The position numbers and the translations under genes are program-made. This document shows positions 31,112 to 42,500 of a stretch of 64,000 bases of DNA, one piece after another; the first letter of the stretch is position 1; every line of letters begins with the position of its first letter. This stretch comes from Mesostigma viride (taxonomy: Eukaryota > Streptophyta > Mesostigmatophyceae > Mesostigmatales > Mesostigmataceae), in contig RPFO01000310.1 in the NCBI GenBank assembly GCA_009746045.1, positions 167,503-231,502 on the forward strand, read 5' to 3'. The notes under the pieces are model-generated. The model saw only the letters and a list, made by a program, of their open reading frames with translations, had not been told where the DNA came from and did not search any database.

Positions 31112-31854
31112 CCAATCCTTTCTTTTCTTGAGCTGTAGCAGCTCACACAAGTCTACATATGTACAAACACACACAATGGGTACTGGACATCCTCCCCGAC
31201 TACAAGTCACAACCCTCTGGGCATGACAGCCAGCTTGGATTCCTTATTATATGTACATAGCACCCATACTGGTTCAGGAGCACAAACAAATTACAATGAG
31301 TCCCTATCCCTTCCTGGGAGGCTCGTTTGTGTTACCCATGTACAAGAGGTTGGCCAACTGTGGCAGCCCATAGGTGTTCAGCGAAGAACTTGAGAAGTAT
31401 GTACAACCTTCAGGACCTTAGGCGAAACCCCACAGATCACCCACAACAGCTCATCAGAAAACATTGCTGACCCCCAGACGGGAGTCGGCGCCGGTAAGCT
31501 GCCCCTTATCGAACCAGAAACAACATCTACGCGAAGCACATGCAAACCCACAAGCTCCTATACTCACTCCAACCGTGGAAAATCAGGGGACCTGTCGCCA
31601 CCTCATCAGCATGATGGATGGGTCAGCCAGTCCGTGAAACTCCGCCTTAAGACGGCACCAGGGAATCGAACCCAGCCCACAAACCACAGATCTGGGGAAA
31701 ACTCAGACTGAGATGAAAACCCCAGATAGACATCTCTCCATCAGAGACAATGTCAGACATTCCCACACCAGAGACATGTCTCACCCCTCAAGGTGTGCTC
31801 AGGATTATGTACAATCAAGCTCCCAGCCTGACATCCAGAGCCAGCTCTCAGCTT
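31112..31854 (-). other. Copia-4 polypurine tract and 3' noncoding region
   Basis: The minus strand next to the LTR reads CAAGAAAAGAAAGGATTGG (31112-31130), the polypurine tract, sharing the ...GGTTGG/GGATTGG end with Copia-1 and Copia-2. Further in, at 31659-31675, the minus strand has GGGTTCGATTCCC, the T-arm-like core found in the other two elements. No ORF is supported. Confidence 0.65.
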
Positions 31855-33504
31855 TTAGACAGATAGACCAACTTGGCAGTCAGCATTCATGAGCTTCCTC
31901 AGTACATTGTACTGGGCTGGGGCCTTGTGTGGCAGCTTGGTCAATGCATCAGCAGGGTTCTCCTCGCCAAGGATATGCTTCAAGTCAACCAAACTGGCCA
32001 ACTCCTTCAGCAACAAATAATCCAGGTCCCGGCTTCTGGCCAGCTGCTTGTGAACAAACTGGACCATACCCATGCTGTCTGTTAGCAACAACGTCTCCAT
32101 CTGCAAGGACCAAGGGGTAACTGAAGCCAGCTCCAGCATTAACTCCTTTATGTACAAGTTCTGGACTGGATCCCCTCGATCGCATATGGCCCAGCATTCT
32201 GCCACATCTGAACTGATACAGACCCTCTTCTGTAGTCTGCTGTACCAGCTGAACAAACTTGCCCTGCTCTGATAAAAAGCAAACAGAGCAGCAGATCTCC
32301 CCCTGACCTTGGTAACCTGGCGAGCATCCATGAAACTGTCAACAAAGATCTCCAAGGTGATAGGCTGGACAAAGTCAATCCCAGACAAAATCAGATCAGG
32401 GGTACTCTCCACCAATCGGGCTATGACTCGAGGCTTCTCATCCTCAAGCACATCATCAGGCATTCTGCTATGGACCATCAAAGATGGACAACAGATGCTG
32501 GCAAACCAGGCCCACATGCCTCTCAACTGAGGACCTGCAGCCTGGGTGATCTTCTCTGGCAAGGCCTTCACAATGGTCTGCTTATAATCTCCTCCAGCCT
32601 GAAGCCTGATACTCCACTCCCCATCCCTCTTGAACAGGGTAGCCTGCATTCCACAGAACACTACAGGCTTGTTGGGTTCCTGCCACAGCTCCTTGCCCAG
32701 TGAAAACTTGCCACTGATGACAGGAATAAACTTCTTCAGCCAGGTCGTGGGGGCTAGCAAATGCAGATCATCTCCATGCAAACTAGCATACACTGGCAGA
32801 CCCTCCCATTGGGCCAGCAACAAACAGGGATCAACTGAAGACACTCTCAAGCCACACTCACTGATCAGAGCTTCCTGCAGCGTGAGTCTCCAGATGATTG
32901 GGCTCGACCTGAGTCCTTCCAGGCCCTTCAGAATAACCAGGAAATGTTGATGCAGCTCCAGCTTCCAGATAGCAGGCACCTCAACACAGTAAGGCTCATC
33001 CTGCTTCCACACCCTCCTGGCCACTTCTGGATCAGATTTTAAAAATGCCCTCTTGAAGTCCAGCAGCACTGATGACATAGCTGCTCCCCTGTTCAGCAAC
33101 CCCACGTAGAGACACAGCAAAATTCTCCATGTGTCGTGTAACATCCCTGGCGTGTACAGCTCCTCTCCTGGCAGACTCCCCGTGCCGTGATACTCATTCA
33201 GGACAGGCCTGACATGGGGCACTGATACCTCATCCACAACCTTCCTCTTCAGCACAAATCTCAAAGCAAGCTTCCTTGATGCTGGGGGACGCCTGTCTGT
33301 TGGTGCAGCACACTCAAACTGCAACCACTCCTCCAATGCCTTGGAGAAGGCGAGCTTCCAAGCCTCAAACAAAGTAGGCGAGCTCATCTCTTGGACTAGC
33401 TGGTCATATGTCAAAGGAGAGTGTGCAGCAAGGCTCCTGTGAGTTATGCCAATACTGCTGGGGTGCAACACAGCTGGAATCACCAAACTGGCTGCTGGGG
33501 GCAC
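31855..33504 (-). pseudogene. pol: Copia-4 pol, RT and RNase H part
   Basis: A 549-codon open stretch. RT blocks: FEAWKLAFSKALEEWLQFE, VRPVLNEYHGTGSL, TPGMLHDTWRILLCLY, LLDFKRAFLKSD, GLRSSPIIWRL, DPCLL and LHGDDLHLL with the HGDD catalytic pair. RNase H: FVDSFMDARQVTKVRGRSAA, LLTDSMGMVQFVHKQLARS and NPADALTKL near the end. It belongs downstream of the integrase/protease pieces at 33529-35107 but is separated from them by stops or shifts near 33505-33550. Now on the minus strand because of the inversion. Confidence 0.85.
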
Positions 33505-33528
33505 CTCCCCTTCATCCCATTTTACACC

Positions 33529-34243
33529 CTAATTGAACGGCCTGGCCCTGCACCTGACTGGAAATGTTGTCCTGAAATTTTCTAGGGGAATCACCCCCCA
33601 GCCATCTCTTCTCAGAGCTGTAGCTCTGATAGAAATCCCAGGATTGCCCAGAAAATTCTGACCCAAAATCACAGGGCCATCATAGTCTTCTAGGACAAGG
33701 AAGGTCACATCCACACCCATGACAGGGGCAGTAACCTCTCCCAACATGCACCCTTAGATGCGTCCTACCACTGAAGTCAGACACCCAGGGGCAACTTGGT
33801 TCACCGACCAGCAGTTCTCCTGTATGCTGAGGTCCCATGACAGAAACCTGTGCATTGGTATCAGCTACCTCCATGGCAGCTACCTCAGGTTCATCCAACT
33901 GGACAAGCTTGGACACCTTAGGCTCCTTCTTGGCTCTTTGCAAAGCCTGTACAATATCTGATAGATGCACACCCCTAGGCCTGGTGTCGGGCCGTTCCGG
34001 AGGTGCAGCCTGTCCGCCTGCTTGCCCAACCACCGTATGTAAAGGTACCCCAGGGGCCGGGCCAGGGTCACCCTGAGGGCTCGATACAGCTGTAGCACCC
34101 TGATCAGGAAGTTCCACGTCACCCCCGCCTTGTACACCAACGGGCACCGGGAAGAGGTCTCCTTGATTACCTCCCCGGGGACGGATCTTTGACCAGGACA
34201 GACGGTGCACTGCCTGGGAGCCATCAATATGGCCACCCAGCAC
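33529..34243 (-). pseudogene. pol: Copia-4 pol, protease-like part
   Basis: Two overlapping frames hold the protease-like domain: ADTNAQVSVMG at about 33850 in one, and APVMGVDVTFLVLEDYDGPV followed by ILGQNFLGNPG (about 33640-33740) in the other. The catalytic-type triad is DTN as in Copia-1 and Copia-2. A shift near 33740 breaks the domain. Confidence 0.7.
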
Positions 34244-34279
34244 TTATGGCCAGCGGCTTCTACTCGGGTCACCACCCCA

Positions 34280-35105
34280 TCATGCCAGCTGCCACGTTTC
34301 CCTAGCTGGAAAGCTTGGCTCCTTCCACACAACAACCTGTTGTCCAACGTTAGGTTCTAGGACACTCCAGCCCTTGTTTTTCTGCCTCAGCTTGAGGAAC
34401 TTGGCCTCTAGCTTCTCCTTCCATGCCTGCTCAGCATCAGCTGGCAGCATCCTGGTGTGCAGCATAAGAGGATTGATGGCAATGTCACCAAAGAACATAG
34501 GAGTCCTAAGGTTCAGCCTATCCTCCACAGAACGTAGCCATGCAGATGTCACAATGGCAGATGACGTCCTTGGAATCCTCTCCACCAACAGCACAGTCTT
34601 GATCTCTTGGATGGCTCTCTCCACAACCCCTTGCTGGCCGTGGCTCTCCCTGGGTGTAATCAGCAACTCTGGAAATTCTGGCAGGTTCTCACAGCACTCA
34701 AACTGAATGTCACACTGCAGCAACTCCAACCCAGGGTACCTGCTCCTTGTCAACTTCAGAGCAGCAATCAACGTAGGCTTCTCCATGTCAGGCAGGATCT
34801 CTAGGGTCTTGTACTTGGTATATCTGTCCACTGCCACCAGCAGCTTCAAACCCCTGATTCTCTGAATATCTACCTGCACATGGCCTGGCTGCAAAATAGA
34901 AGACCTGGCATGAGACTGCTTGGGCTTTCTAGCAACTAGCCTGCACCTGCAAGCTTGAGCAACCTGTTGGCAAATGGAGTACAACTCACTACCTCCCGGC
35001 CGTCTAGCAACCTGCAAAGACTGAGCTGCATGGCCAAACATGGTATGCAACCTTGAGGCAATGTCATACAAGAGAGAAAATATTTTATTGTCATTATTAG
35101 CACTC
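34280..35105 (-). pseudogene. pol: Copia-4 pol, integrase part
   Basis: Residues include SRLHTMFGHAAQ and ACRCRLVARK (zinc region), D in VQVDIQRIRG (about 34870), D in LQCDIQFE (about 34715), and E in GQQGVVERA (about 34620), then the C-terminal region with NKGWSVLEPNVGQQVVVWKE. The start is the Copia-3 insertion point: 35106-35110 is the AAGGT duplication. The preceding Copia-4 sequence is at 21574-22151. Confidence 0.82.
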
Positions 35106-35110
35106 AAGGT

Positions 35111-35591
35111 AGTTAGTCTCCATGCTTTGCTGTAGACTAAGTCTCAAAGGCATTGTGAATACAACGTATGAATAAGCCTTGTAAACCTACGTTGGTATGT
35201 GAATATAAATACCACGTGGGCTATGCAGATAGGAATGCTAGTCGAGTCGCATACGTTTCCCTAGATAGGTACTTTGGGTACTGGGGTACGTGACAGATGT
35301 CAGTACCCAGTATACGTAGTGTCCTGTCATTGGACGGTACTAGAGTATCCTAGATAGGGACCGTACTGCAGCGTGCATTGATCTGTGATCACACGATGCA
35401 GTGACTAGACTGCTACCTGTCATCGTGCGGCCTCGGGCCAACGGTCTGCACCCAACGGTCACTGGCGGCGCAGCCAGTGAGAGGAACGTTGATAAAGGGT
35501 AAACCTATTTTCTAATGAACCAAGCAATTCATTGCTCTCAGCACTCTGTGTTCTCAAGCATTGTACCAAGTCGTTCATTCGTATTCTAACT
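35111..35591 (+). repeat. 5' LTR of Copia-3
   Basis: 481 bp, AGTTAGTCTCC...TATTCTAACT, preceded by the duplication AAGGT (35106-35110) and followed by TGAATTTTATCTGC and ORF0. It is the inverse of 22152-22632. Again there is no TGG primer-binding site immediately inside. Confidence 0.88.
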
Positions 35592-35609
35592 TGAATTTTA
35601 TCTGCAACC

Positions 35610-37203
35610 ATGGCTACCATTAACAAGAATGTCGCTAAGAAGCTTAACTTCAACGAGGATGATGATGGGCAGGATCGGCGGATGCCCAAAGATAACAATA
35701 AGAAGCCGGCTGGCGATGCGGCCATTTCAAAGAAAAAGAAGAAAAACAAAAAGAACAACAATGTCTGCCAGGACGAGGGGACGGCAGCTGCAAGGCCGAC
35801 CGACCTACCCCCCTCCCCTGAGAAGCCGGAGGACGAGACGGCTCCCCCCCGGGGGACCGGCTTACCCTCGACTCCGGCGGCTGCAACAGCCGAAACCACG
35901 GCTGGAGCAGCCATGGCTGCGGAGCCCTCGGCGGTCAACCCCACTGAGGCTCCCCAGTTCGGCCCTCCGTTGCCGACTATTCGGGAGCTCATGCCCCGTC
36001 AGACGGCTTCGGTGGCGCCGGACGGGGCGATCACGTTTCGCCCCGCCACATCTGATCTTCGTGTTCCCTTCGCTCAGGGGCACAATCACATCGAGCTTCA
36101 ACTTGGGCGACCATCGTCCCTTCTTCGCAAGAAGAAGGACATGGAAAGCATTAAGCTCGCGCGGGTGGTGCGTAGACCCGTGGAGCCCATCGGAGGACAA
36201 CAAATGTCCGATGATGAGGTCTCCGATACTGCCAGTCTTCCCGACGGGGAGACTGAGATAACCCTTACCCCAGCGCTCATGGCGGTCGAGCAGGCCGCGC
36301 TGGTGGCTAACGAAGAACGCCGAGCGAGGCAGCGAGACAGGGAGGTCCGTCGCGAGACGGCCTTTCGGCTAGCTGCTAAGCGGCAGGAATACGAGGAGGA
36401 GGCCGCCCGTCGCCTGGCAACCCACCAGGCGATGGCGGCGGCGTACCGCGAGGCAACTCAGCGGCTACGCGACCTTCTCACTAATGCTGATTATCCGATG
36501 GAATACTCGGATGGTCAAGACCTGGCCGAGCTTGCTCGGTCAGCCCATTTTGAAGCTATGACCTCCCTAACCCAAGCCAGGGTAACGGAGGCCATCTTGG
36601 CCAAGCATGGGGTGGTAGCTGAAGCTGCCCCCCCGTTGGAAACCACCAAGAAACCCTCTCCTCCCCAACCCTTGCAGTACAAGGAGGGCCTGCTGGCCCT
36701 GGGCCCGAGGAAGGGCAAGAGCACGGACTGCCCTGTCCGGGATGCTCTGATCATGGGAGACCCCCTCCCTGACATTCCTACGGATGAGGCGGCCTTCCAG
36801 GCTGCCCTCCGTGAACATGAGGTACGCAAGGAGATGAAAAGGCTCCTCAAGGAGGAGGCAGCGAGGAGAGCGGCGGCAGACACCCCTGCCCGCCCCTCCA
36901 CCGCTGGGGCTGGACCCAGTGGGGTCAACCGGACCCCCCCGGACTCCCCCCGGGCCACCACGGCCCCCCCTCCCCCTCCCCCACCACCCCAGGTTCGCCC
37001 TGTGGGTTGGGGCCCCCTCCCCACCCAGGGGGGGTGCATGGCCAGGACCCCAGGAGGCCCTGGGGGGAGGTCAAGAGGTGCCCAGGGCACCCACCCAACC
37101 TGCTGAGGCCCCCCCAAGGGCGGGGGATGTACAAGAACAGCTCGCCATTTTACAGGCTCAGCTGGCCTCGTTGCAAGACCAGCAGTTAATAGTGCAACAG
37201 TAG
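35610..37203 (+). pseudogene. Copia-3 ORF0, charged coiled-coil protein
   Basis: ATG 35610 (MATINKNVAKKLNFNEDDD); the first frame stops at 37106 (498 codons). A G-run near 37027-37033 is a likely shift site: in the next frame the peptide continues (EQLAILQAQLASLQDQQLIV) to TAG 37201-37203. The order is acidic and Lys-rich N-terminus (KKKKKNKK), Pro/Ala linker, and long Glu/Arg/Ala helices that look like coiled coil (ERRARQRDREVRRETAFRLA and onward, about residues 230-300), then a Pro-rich tail. Unknown function. It occupies the pre-gag position. A related fragment is at 46.7 kb. Confidence 0.7.
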
Positions 37204-37451
37204 AGAGCAGGACGGGGGACACACAGGCTGTCACAGTCACGTTCAGCCAACTCACTGTCAGCACCCCACCTAGGCAGCCACCTAGTTTCTAGAGGAGTAG
37301 AGTACTAATTATAGCTTACTATATAATAGCTACATTAGCAGAATAACGTAGGGCAGTCGCTTGGTTGATTGCTTGTGGGCATGTGCATGGCATTTTCCTC
37401 CTTCTTCCTCTCTCCTTCCTTCCTTCTCTTGTGGATGTGGTACTGGTAAAC
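37204..37451 (+). other. Copia-3/Gypsy junction zone: right inversion breakpoint
   Basis: Between the end of Copia-3 ORF0 and the Gypsy gag start. Its left part should belong to the Copia-3 ORF0-gag spacer and its right part, with the pyrimidine tract CTCCTTCTTCCTCTCTCC (about 37396-37414), to the Gypsy leader. No gene. Confidence 0.55.
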
Positions 37452-39555
37452 ATGCCGCGGGGTAAAAAGAAGGTACGCGGCACGACTAGGAGTCATTCCG
37501 AGGAGGGAGGTGCAGACTTGGATAGGCAGGGCAGCCCAGAGTACCAAGTACAGGAGGTATCACAACAGGGCTCGTCCTACCAGCAAGGCAGTCCTGTAGG
37601 TCACCCAGGTGAGCTGGCTAGTACCTCCCGTGAGCCGCGAAGGCCACGAGGATCGAGCGGATAGGATGGATAATAGGGAGGAATACCAGCCGCAGCGAAT
37701 GCAGGCTGAGTATAACCAGCTGATGGAACGGGCAGGTGATGAGACCCGGCCCAGATCGAATCCCACGAGTGCAGCCCAGCACCAGTCAGTGCAGCCGCAG
37801 CAGCACCCCGTGCAGTCCCCACAGCAGCATTCGGAACAGCAACAGCCGTTGCCGCAGCAGTGGCAGCAGCAGACAGTAAAGCAGCAGCAGCCACCGCCGC
37901 CGCAGCAGCAACAGTGGCAGCAGCCGCAGCAGCTTCCGCCGTTGCAGCAGCAGCCGCAGCCGCTAAGCCAGCCGACCGGGTCGCAGATGTTTGGTCCGCT
38001 TAGTCAGAACGCGACCTATTATCACGCGCAACGTGCCCAACGATTACAACATCCCTGGGCGAGCGGTCGACGGGTTTCTTTTAGCGGTGACCTGCAGTCC
38101 AATGCGACAGCGCTGTGGACCCAGGACGAGGCTAGGGTTCCACCGCCGGTATACGATGAGGCTGGGCCCGCGTCGTCCCATCCGGCGCGCAATGTCCCAG
38201 CAGCCGGACCTGCGCGGCCGAGCGTGTCGCATGGCAATAACCTCAACTTGAGTCGCATGGCACCCAGTGATCCTGGCTACGCGCATCCCTCGTCTGTCTG
38301 GCTACAACGCAGCGCGACTAGGTCAGCGCCTGCATCGGCAGATGACTCGTTGTCGATCTTTAATGTTCCGCCGTATCGCGCAGTGGGCGGACCTCGGGCC
38401 GACGCGTTTAAGGCGCCGCCCATGCCTGACTTTAAACCAGTGCCCAAGCTGCGCGCGACTATGAACCCTCGCGAGATCGACGAATGGACGCGTATGTGGG
38501 TACAGATCTACTGGGCGTGGTGCAACCACAATGGGTGGGAGCTAGCTACCGAGGTTCTTATCTCCTACGTCGTCACCAACTGCATGGATCCCTCAGTGGT
38601 CGGCATACTCAACTGTGAGAGTGTCGCGTCGCGCTTGTACCCTCGCACAGTAGAGGAGCTACTAGAGCGCATTGAGCGCAAGCTGGTGCCCCCTGACTGG
38701 AAGCTCCACGAGCGTCTGGCTTTTTCCAAGCTACGCCAAGGCACCACACCGTTCCGCGAGTTTCTGACAGAGTTTGAAGCATTCTCGGCTCGCCTTGAGG
38801 ACTTGACCTGGACCGAATATAGGGCGCGGTTCATTGAGGCGCTGAGTCCGGAACTCCTAGATGAGGTGCTAAAGCGCTTTGCTGAGATACCGTGGGAGCA
38901 GTGGGATGTGATCGAGATCCAGCAGTACCTTCTAAAGGTGTCAGATGTGCTCGCACGCCGCCGCGCAGCGGTCACCTATCGGCATGCTGGTGCTGCACCG
39001 CGTCGCGTCCACTTCACTACGGTGGACCAAGATGGGTCCTCTGAGGACATTATCGACCACGAGCAGGAGGACGGCGACTATGAAGCGCCCCAGGTCAATG
39101 CAATCGATGCGTCCAAGGCGCGATGCTTCCGGTGCGGCGAGGTCGGTCATCTCAAGAAGGACTGCACGCGACCACCACGGGATCGCGATCGTGGCGACGA
39201 GCAGACGTCACCCCGTTTCTCCGGGCCTGCCTTCGGTAAGCGCCCGGAACAAGCACGGCGCCCAGACCGGCCTCGCAACGCGGGCGAGCGCGCAGCCAAG
39301 TTGCAGGACGCCCGGCAGCGTCCCACGCAGCACCAGACGCCCCGCGCTACGGGTCCTTCGTTCCAGCGGGTGAACCGCGAGTTGAATGAGTTGTTCTCAC
39401 AGCAACAGGACTCGGGTAATGGCGCCTCGGGGGTTATGGATGGCAAGGCGGTCGCCGGCTATGGGCATGGCGACGAGGAGGATGAGGTAGAGGGGGAAGA
39501 GTGGACCGGGCGGTCGAACGAGGCGGTCTCCCGGCCCTCCGTTCCTCGTGCGTAG
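37452..39555 (+). pseudogene. gag: Gypsy gag with CCHC zinc knuckle
   Basis: ATG 37452 starts MPRGKKKVRGTTRSHSEEGG. That frame stops at about 37664, and the main frame (MDNREEYQPQRMQ at 37667) runs to TAG 39553-39555, so one shift lies near 37650, or the true start is 37667. A Gln/Pro-rich N-terminus (CAG repeats, about 37790-37970) precedes a retrotransposon gag domain (EIDEWTRMWVQIYWAWC, PDWKLHERLAFSKLRQG, FREFLTEFEAFSARL, ALSPELLDEVL). The zinc knuckle CFRCGEVGHLKKDC lies at about 39124-39165. The C-terminus is basic, then acidic. Confidence 0.85.
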
Positions 39556-42500
39556 TGTCCCTGCCTACACGGATAGAGGTAGATGTAGGACAGGTAGATA
39601 AGATAGCGCAAGTCAATAACGTCGGGCAGATAGACAGCTTAGATAAGGACACCCCGTTGGTAGCGAATACCAGCGTGGGCGCAGAATCAGTCGTTACAGT
39701 AGATAGTCGCACCCCGCTTGTAGCGAATACAAGTGCGGATGCATCCTTGGGCGAGACTTCTGCCCAAGCACGCAGCCGGCCACGGGTAGCGCAGCGAGCT
39801 CCGACCAGCCTACGCGCGCAACTCCGGCTGGTACCCGCAACTTGCTCCTGTTTAGGGGAGGTCTGGCTGTACCGGGATCAGCATTAGACCCCTACCTCAA
39901 GGACAAGACCGTCATGGACGTGCAGTTCATGGTGGACACGGGTGCGTCTACGTCGTTCATCAACGAGGCATTGGCGCGTCGCGCAGGATACGACATCCGG
40001 CCACATGCGACAGTGGTGAATGTGACCTATTCAGATGGTCGCAAGAGCCCCTCGCCTGGTCGGGTTGATATCAAGGCTGTGATTCAAGGCATCCCTGTGG
40101 AGCTCACAGCCACGGTCGCACCGCTGGGAGCTGCCGACATCATCATCGGCATCGACTGGCTGGACGCGCAGGATGTGGACATTAGCATTCGGCGTCGCGT
40201 GGTGTGGTTCCCTGACGGTTCCTTTTGGAGCCCTGTCAGCGAATACCAAGTGCAGGGCCCCGACGTGCATAACATCACGCACGAGCGGGAAGTCACCCAG
40301 CCCCGCAACGCCTCGCAGATCCTCATGAGCCTCAAGTCACTGGAGAGTAAGCTGCGTCGAGGCAAGGAGTACTACATGTACCGTCTTGACCTCTCCAACA
40401 TAGAGGTTCTCCTTAATGAGATCGGCGTGGGGTTTACACCCGAGGAGACGGAGCGTTATAACGCGGTTCTAGCGCGACGGGAGAAGCTCTTTGACGAAAG
40501 CAAGCAGGAGTTTCCCCCGCACCGCTCAGTGCTCCACCGCATCCAGGTGAAGGAGGGCTATGGTCCCACGTCCTCCCCCATGTACCGCATGGGTCCAGTT
40601 GAGCTGGTGGAGCTGAAGAAGATCTTGATGGCGCTCTTGGAGCGGGGTCTCATCGAGCCTAGCAATAGCCCCTTCTCGGCTGGTGTGCTACTGGTCCCTA
40701 AGCCTGGGGGCAAGTGGCGGCTCGTCACGGACTACCGGAAGCTCAATGCTATCACGGTAAAGTCCAAGTACCCCCTTCCGCGCATCGACGATATCTTCAA
40801 CCGCGTCCAAGGAGCCACGTGCTTTACAGTCCTAGACTGCGCGGATGGCTTCTGGCAGCTTCGCATCGCCCCGGAGGATTGTCACAAGACGGCGTTCAAC
40901 ACGCCCTTTGGGCATTACCAGTTTCGGGTGGCCGCGATGGGTTTGTGCAATTCCCCCGCGAGCTTCCAGATGCTCATGAACGACATCCTCCGCCCTGTCA
41001 TGGGAACCGCGCATCTTCCGCAGGTTTCCCGTGACCTCAAGGACCCCAACAGGGGCGTGAAGCCCCCGTGGTCCTACAAGCGCACATGCGCTCTCGCGTA
41101 CCTGGACGACATCCTCGTGTACTCCAAGACTTTCGAGGATCACTTAGAGGACGTCGACACAGTGTTGCGCATTATGGAAGAGGAGCATCTTTCGGTCCGC
41201 AAGGCCAAGGTCCGCGCTGGACGCAGCGTGCCCTTTTTGGGTCACACCCTCTCTGCCGCTGGCGTCGCGACGGACCCCGCAAAGATTGCTTCCATCCAAC
41301 AGTGGCCGACCCCGACCGACGTCAAGGGTGTGCGCAGCTTTTTGGGTATCGCGTCATACTACCGACGCTTTATCCCCCGCTTCGCGACAATAGCTGCCCC
41401 CATCAACGCCCTCCTCAAGAAGGGTGTTCCCTTTGTCTGGTCGGAACCGTGCCAGCAGGCCTTCGAGGCCCTCAAGCACAGCTTGACCACAGCACCCGTG
41501 CTCGCTATCCCGGATCCGTCAAGGCCCTTTGTGGTGGCCACGGACGCGAGCAAGGTTGCGATTGGCGGCGTCCTCCTGCAGGACCAGGGTCAGGGGTTAC
41601 AGCCGGTTGAGTATATCTCCCGCACCATGATCCCCGCCGAGCGTAACTACCCGGTGCATCAGCAGGAGCTTCTTGCTGTGGTCTACTGCTGTCACACTTG
41701 GCGCCATCATCTTCTCGGGGCTCAGTTTGACGTTGCGATTAGCGAGCAGGGGGACCTTGATCCCCACCGGCTGATCATCCACACGGACCATCGGCCCCTC
41801 ACGCATCTGCTCGCCCAACCTAACTTGACGCCCCGTCAGGCGCGGTGGATGGAGTACTTGTCTCAGTTTGCCCCTTTCAAAATTCAGTACGTGAAGGGTG
41901 CAGAGAATGTGGTCCCGGACGCCCTTTCTCGGCGGGCGGACTACGCAGATTTTTATGAGACTATGGACGTACTTCACACCACATGTGGCTCCGCGCAGGA
42001 GCCTGGCTCGCCTTGTGGCGACCCAGGGTCGCCGCACAGTCGCTATCTGTTCCACACCGGTCGCACGACCCAGGACGACCTGTCTCCCGACTGGGAGGCC
42101 GCGCGCGAGGACGTGCGCGCCCCCGGGGAAAGGGAGGGGTCCCGGTCACGAGTGCCACTCAGCCACGTGGTACCGGCTCAGGGAATTTTTCACCTGCAGC
42201 GCATCGGGCCCCCTACCATTTTTTCGGAGTACGTGCACCAAACCCTTGAGGAGGAGGCGGACACGTACACGATCACTTCTGTCCTGGAGACGTTGATTAG
42301 TCGGTTCACTGTCACGGAGCCCGCGGCCTTAGAGGCAATCAGGTCGCACCCCAAGCAGATGGGCAAGCTCCCGTGCAAGTTCCAGGACGGGCGACTCTAT
42401 GTCATGGTGAGGCCAGACTGCTGGCGCCTGTACGTCCCGGAGTTATGTCGAGCGGCTCTGCTCCATGAGCTCCATGACTCTCTCGCCGGTGGCCACCAAG

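Noticed and set aside
35459-35992. Minus-strand ORF of 177 codons over the Copia-3 LTR end
   Set aside because: It overlaps LTR and ORF0 on the opposite strand and is Ala/Gly/Ser low complexity mirrored from the plus-strand Lys/Pro-rich code.
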